DNA of 7,031 nucleotides, taken from assembly GCA_031376425.1 (NCBI GenBank), contig JANMDR010000264.1, positions 1-7,031 of the forward strand. Direction: 5' to 3'. Shown here piece by piece: positions 4,843 to 7,031 of this stretch. A program made the position numbers and the translations under genes. This DNA is from JANMDR01 sp031376425 (GTDB taxonomy: Bacteria > Pseudomonadota > Gammaproteobacteria > Burkholderiales > Usitatibacteraceae). Below the pieces are notes generated by a model. The model made no database searches. It saw only the letters and a program-made list of their open reading frames with translations, and had not been told where the DNA came from. Each line of letters opens with the position of its first letter. Positions within the stretch are counted from its first letter, which is position 1.

Positions 4843-7031
4843 TAAATATCCTCCGCTACGCTCGCGGCTTTAGCCGCGTTATAGGCACACAAAACCATTT
4901 CTGGCGTTGCTGGTGCATTTAAGGGCGCAGCATATTTTAGCCCGTAGGATATAGCATCACGGATCGCAAAAAACGCGGAAAACGCCAATAATAGGGGGGG
5001 TTCGCCTACCGCCTTAGATTTAAAAATTGTATCTTCGCGGTTTGGTTGATCGTACAAGGTCACTCTAAAATCTCTAGGGCAATCATTGACGGTAGGAATT
5101 TTATAAGTAGACGGCGCATGGGTAACTAACTTGCCGTCTTTATTCCATACCAATTCTTCCGTGGTGAGCCAGCCCATACCTTGAATGAATCCCCCTTCTA
5201 TTTGCCCAATATCTAGCGCCGGATTAATGGAAGCACCGGCATCATGCAAAATATCGACACGCAAGCATTTATGCTCACCTGTTAAGGTATCCACCACCAC
5301 TTCTGTTGCCGCTAAACCATAAGCGAAGTAAAAGAAAGGTCGTCCAGATAGGGTGTCACGATTCCAATGAATTTTTGGAGTGGCATAAAAACCGTCAGAC
5401 CATAATTGCACCCGCGCTTGATAGGCTGCTGCAATGAAGGCCTTAAACGACATGCGCGTGCTCGCTATGTGGACTTCACCATCAACGAATCGTAATTCAC
5501 CATCTCCATATTTTTGCTTCGCGAATTCTGATAGACGCTCCTTGATTTTTTGTGCTGCATTTTGCGCCGCCTTGCCGTTTAAATCCGTACCAGAAGATGC
5601 TGCTGTGGCTGATGTATTAGGCACCTTGGCGGTATCAGTGGTAGTAATACGTACCGTGTTAAACGGCAGGCCAAACTCATGCGCAACGATTTGCACAATT
5701 TTAGTGTGCAAGCCCTGTCCCATTTCTGTGCCACCATGATTAACCAGCACCGTACCATCAGTGTAAATATGCACCAATGCACCAGCTTGGTTGTAATGAT
5801 TCACGTTGAATGAAATACCAAACTTTACCGGTGTGAGGGCTAGACCGCGACGCAACACACCATGTTTATCATTAAACGCAGAAATCTCGGCACGACGTTT
5901 CCAGTAATCACTGCTCGCTTCAAGCTTTGCCAACATATCGCGAAGTGGGAAATCTTCCACCTGCATATCGTAATGGGTGGTACAACGTTTATTTAAATGA
6001 TCGGCCTCATCATAAAAATTACAGCGCCGTACGTCTACAGGATCGAGACCTAATTCATGGGCAATGGTGTCGAGTACATATTCGATTGCCAATGCACCCT
6101 GTGGACCACCAAAGCCGCGAAATGCGGTATTAGATTGGGTATTGGTTCGCGCCGCCATTACGCGCACATCAACAGCGCTTAGATAATAAGCATTATCAAC
6201 ATGACAGAGCGCACGCGCAGCAACAGGGCCAGATAAATCAGCCGAAAATCCCGCACGCGCAATAAGCGCAAGTTTTACACCGTGCAACAAGCCCGTAGCA
6301 TCGAAGCCCGCTTCAAAATCATAATTAAAATCATGGCGCTTACCGGTGATAAGCATATCGTCATCACGATCTGGCCGCAGCTTTACCGGTGCACTACAGG
6401 CTTGCGCTGCCAAGGCTGCAGCACACGCAAAAATGGCAGATTGACTTTCTTTGCCACCAAACGCCCCCCCCATGCGACGGGTTTCTACGTTCACTTGATG
6501 AAACGGCAGATTCAAACAATGCGCCACATGGTGCTGCATTTCGGTCGGATGTTGCGTGGAGCAAAATAATTGAAGCCCATTATTTTCTAGCGGCACAGCG
6601 TAAGAAATTTGGCCTTCTAAATAAAATTGCTCCTGCCCTCCTACTGTAAACTGACCGCTAATTTTACGCGGTGCGTGCGCTATGGCTGCGTTAACATCAC
6701 CGCGTTTTTTCTGAATTGGCGGCACGACAAATTCACCGTTACCTGCAGCAATTTGCGCATCAAAAACGGCTGGTAGGGGGTGATACTCAATGCGTGCCAG
6801 CCGCGTCGCACTTCGCGCCTGTAAGTGCGTTTGCGCTACGACAATAAAGATAGGTTGGCCAACATAATGCACGATACCCTCAGCCAGTATCGGGTCATCA
6901 TGCAAAATTGGGCCGCAGTTATTTTCACCAGGAATATCAGCTGCTGTAAGTACCTTTACCACCCCTAATGCATGCAGCACAATAGAGAAATCCATACTTA
7001 AAATCTTGCCATGGGCGCAGCTACTCAGGCC
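4842..7031 (-). CDS. xdhB: Xanthine dehydrogenase molybdopterin-binding subunit, 5' end beyond window
   Basis: This is the large subunit that hydroxylates hypoxanthine and xanthine to urate at the Mo centre and passes electrons to the FeS/FAD subunit XdhA. The frame stays open to the right edge: 12 family-like codons, including CAHGKILS, precede the ATG at 6995, which is therefore an internal Met. About 40 residues are missing. Counting from that Met, the cofactor and substrate residues known from Rhodobacter and bovine enzymes are at matching spacing: Gln148 (STQ), Glu183 in GGAFGGKES, Arg261 (ARAL), Phe295 in FRGFGG, and catalytic Glu665 in VGEPP. GGQEQFYLE (119-127), TEMGQGLHTK (423-432) and SATAASSGTD (462-471) are further signatures. 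Glu183 and Arg261 are the purine-recognising pair replaced in aldehyde oxidases. It is first of the visible operon genes; xdhA should lie upstream. Confidence 0.97.
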   Translation of the reverse strand, partial: GLSSCAHGKILSMDFSIVLHALGVVKVLTAADIPGENNCGPILHDDPILAEGIVHYVGQPIFIVVAQTHLQARSATRLARIEYHPLPAVFDAQIAAGNGEFVVPPIQKKRGDVNAAIAHAPRKISGQFTVGGQEQFYLEGQISYAVPLENNGLQLFCSTQHPTEMQHHVAHCLNLPFHQVNVETRRMGGAFGGKESQSAIFACAAALAAQACSAPVKLRPDRDDDMLITGKRHDFNYDFEAGFDATGLLHGVKLALIARAGFSADLSGPVAARALCHVDNAYYLSAVDVRVMAARTNTQSNTAFRGFGGPQGALAIEYVLDTIAHELGLDPVDVRRCNFYDEADHLNKRCTTHYDMQVEDFPLRDMLAKLEASSDYWKRRAEISAFNDKHGVLRRGLALTPVKFGISFNVNHYNQAGALVHIYTDGTVLVNHGGTEMGQGLHTKIVQIVAHEFGLPFNTVRITTTDTAKVPNTSATAASSGTDLNGKAAQNAAQKIKERLSEFAKQKYGDGELRFVDGEVHIASTRMSFKAFIAAAYQARVQLWSDGFYATPKIHWNRDTLSGRPFFYFAYGLAATEVVVDTLTGEHKCLRVDILHDAGASINPALDIGQIEGGFIQGMGWLTTEELVWNKDGKLVTHAPSTYKIPTVNDCPRDFRVTLYDQPNREDTIFKSKAVGEPPLLLAFSAFFAIRDAISYGLKYAAPLNAPATPEMVLCAYNAAKAASVAEDI
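4850..4854 (-). promoter_or_regulatory. Strong Shine-Dalgarno of xdhC inside the xdhB end
   Basis: GGAGG on the minus strand lies 7 bases before the xdhC ATG at 4842 and within the last codons of xdhB. It confirms the xdhC start and shows that xdhC can load ribosomes itself, in addition to any coupling through the TAATG junction. Confidence 0.85.

Noticed and set aside
5434..5739. Plus-strand open frame of 101 codons inside xdhB
   Set aside because: It is fully antisense to the conserved Mo-binding region of xdhB, with no ribosome binding site or family resemblance seen.
6960..6995. ATG at 6995 as the true start of xdhB
   Set aside because: The frame is open to the window edge with 12 codons that match the family (AHGKILS before the Met), and the protein would lack about 50 N-terminal residues found in relatives. 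The gene is cut by the window, not short.
4842..7031. Aldehyde oxidase or carbon monoxide dehydrogenase large subunit
   Set aside because: The Glu183/Arg261 purine-binding pair, the SATAASSGTD signature and the guaD/xdhC context all indicate xanthine dehydrogenase.

Overview
All four protein genes in this window lie on the minus strand. Read in the direction of transcription they are: the large molybdopterin subunit of xanthine dehydrogenase (xdhB, cut by the right edge), the molybdenum-cofactor insertion chaperone xdhC, guanine deaminase guaD, and, after a 171-base gap, a Tat-exported flavin amine oxidase with an unusual duplicated C-terminal domain. The gene order, the Tat signal and the protein sequences point to a Gram-negative proteobacterium. 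The C-terminal repeat type (WWN..ESGWG) is one I associate with beta- and gammaproteobacteria. Base composition looks intermediate, neither AT- nor GC-rich. I cannot name a genus.

Right and centre (2523-7031): xdhB, xdhC and guaD form a tightly packed purine-catabolism operon. The xdhB stop and xdhC start share one base (TAATG), and the xdhC end and guaD start overlap by 8 bases. The smaller FAD/iron-sulfur subunit gene (xdhA) is expected just beyond the right edge. GuaD would deaminate guanine to xanthine, the XdhAB enzyme would oxidise hypoxanthine and xanthine to urate, and XdhC would protect and insert the sulfurated molybdenum cofactor. The substrate-binding and catalytic residues known from purine-specific xanthine dehydrogenases are all present in XdhB, so this is unlikely to be an aldehyde oxidase or CO-dehydrogenase relative.

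Gap (2352-2522): this holds a hairpin shortly after the guaD stop and a weak sigma70-like promoter candidate about 50 bases before the amine oxidase. Both suggest that the oxidase is a separate transcription unit.

Left (1-2351): the amine oxidase has a twin-arginine signal, a complete FAD-binding oxidase domain of the polyamine oxidase/LSD1 type, and two copies of a roughly 120-residue Trp/Gly-rich module. Its stop codon is followed almost at once by a short array of 16-bp tandem repeats. The left 104 bases hold no gene that I can support.

The purine operon is ordinary and well supported. The least conventional item is the oxidase with its duplicated C-terminal module. I see no CRISPR array, insertion sequence, phage gene, tRNA or rRNA.
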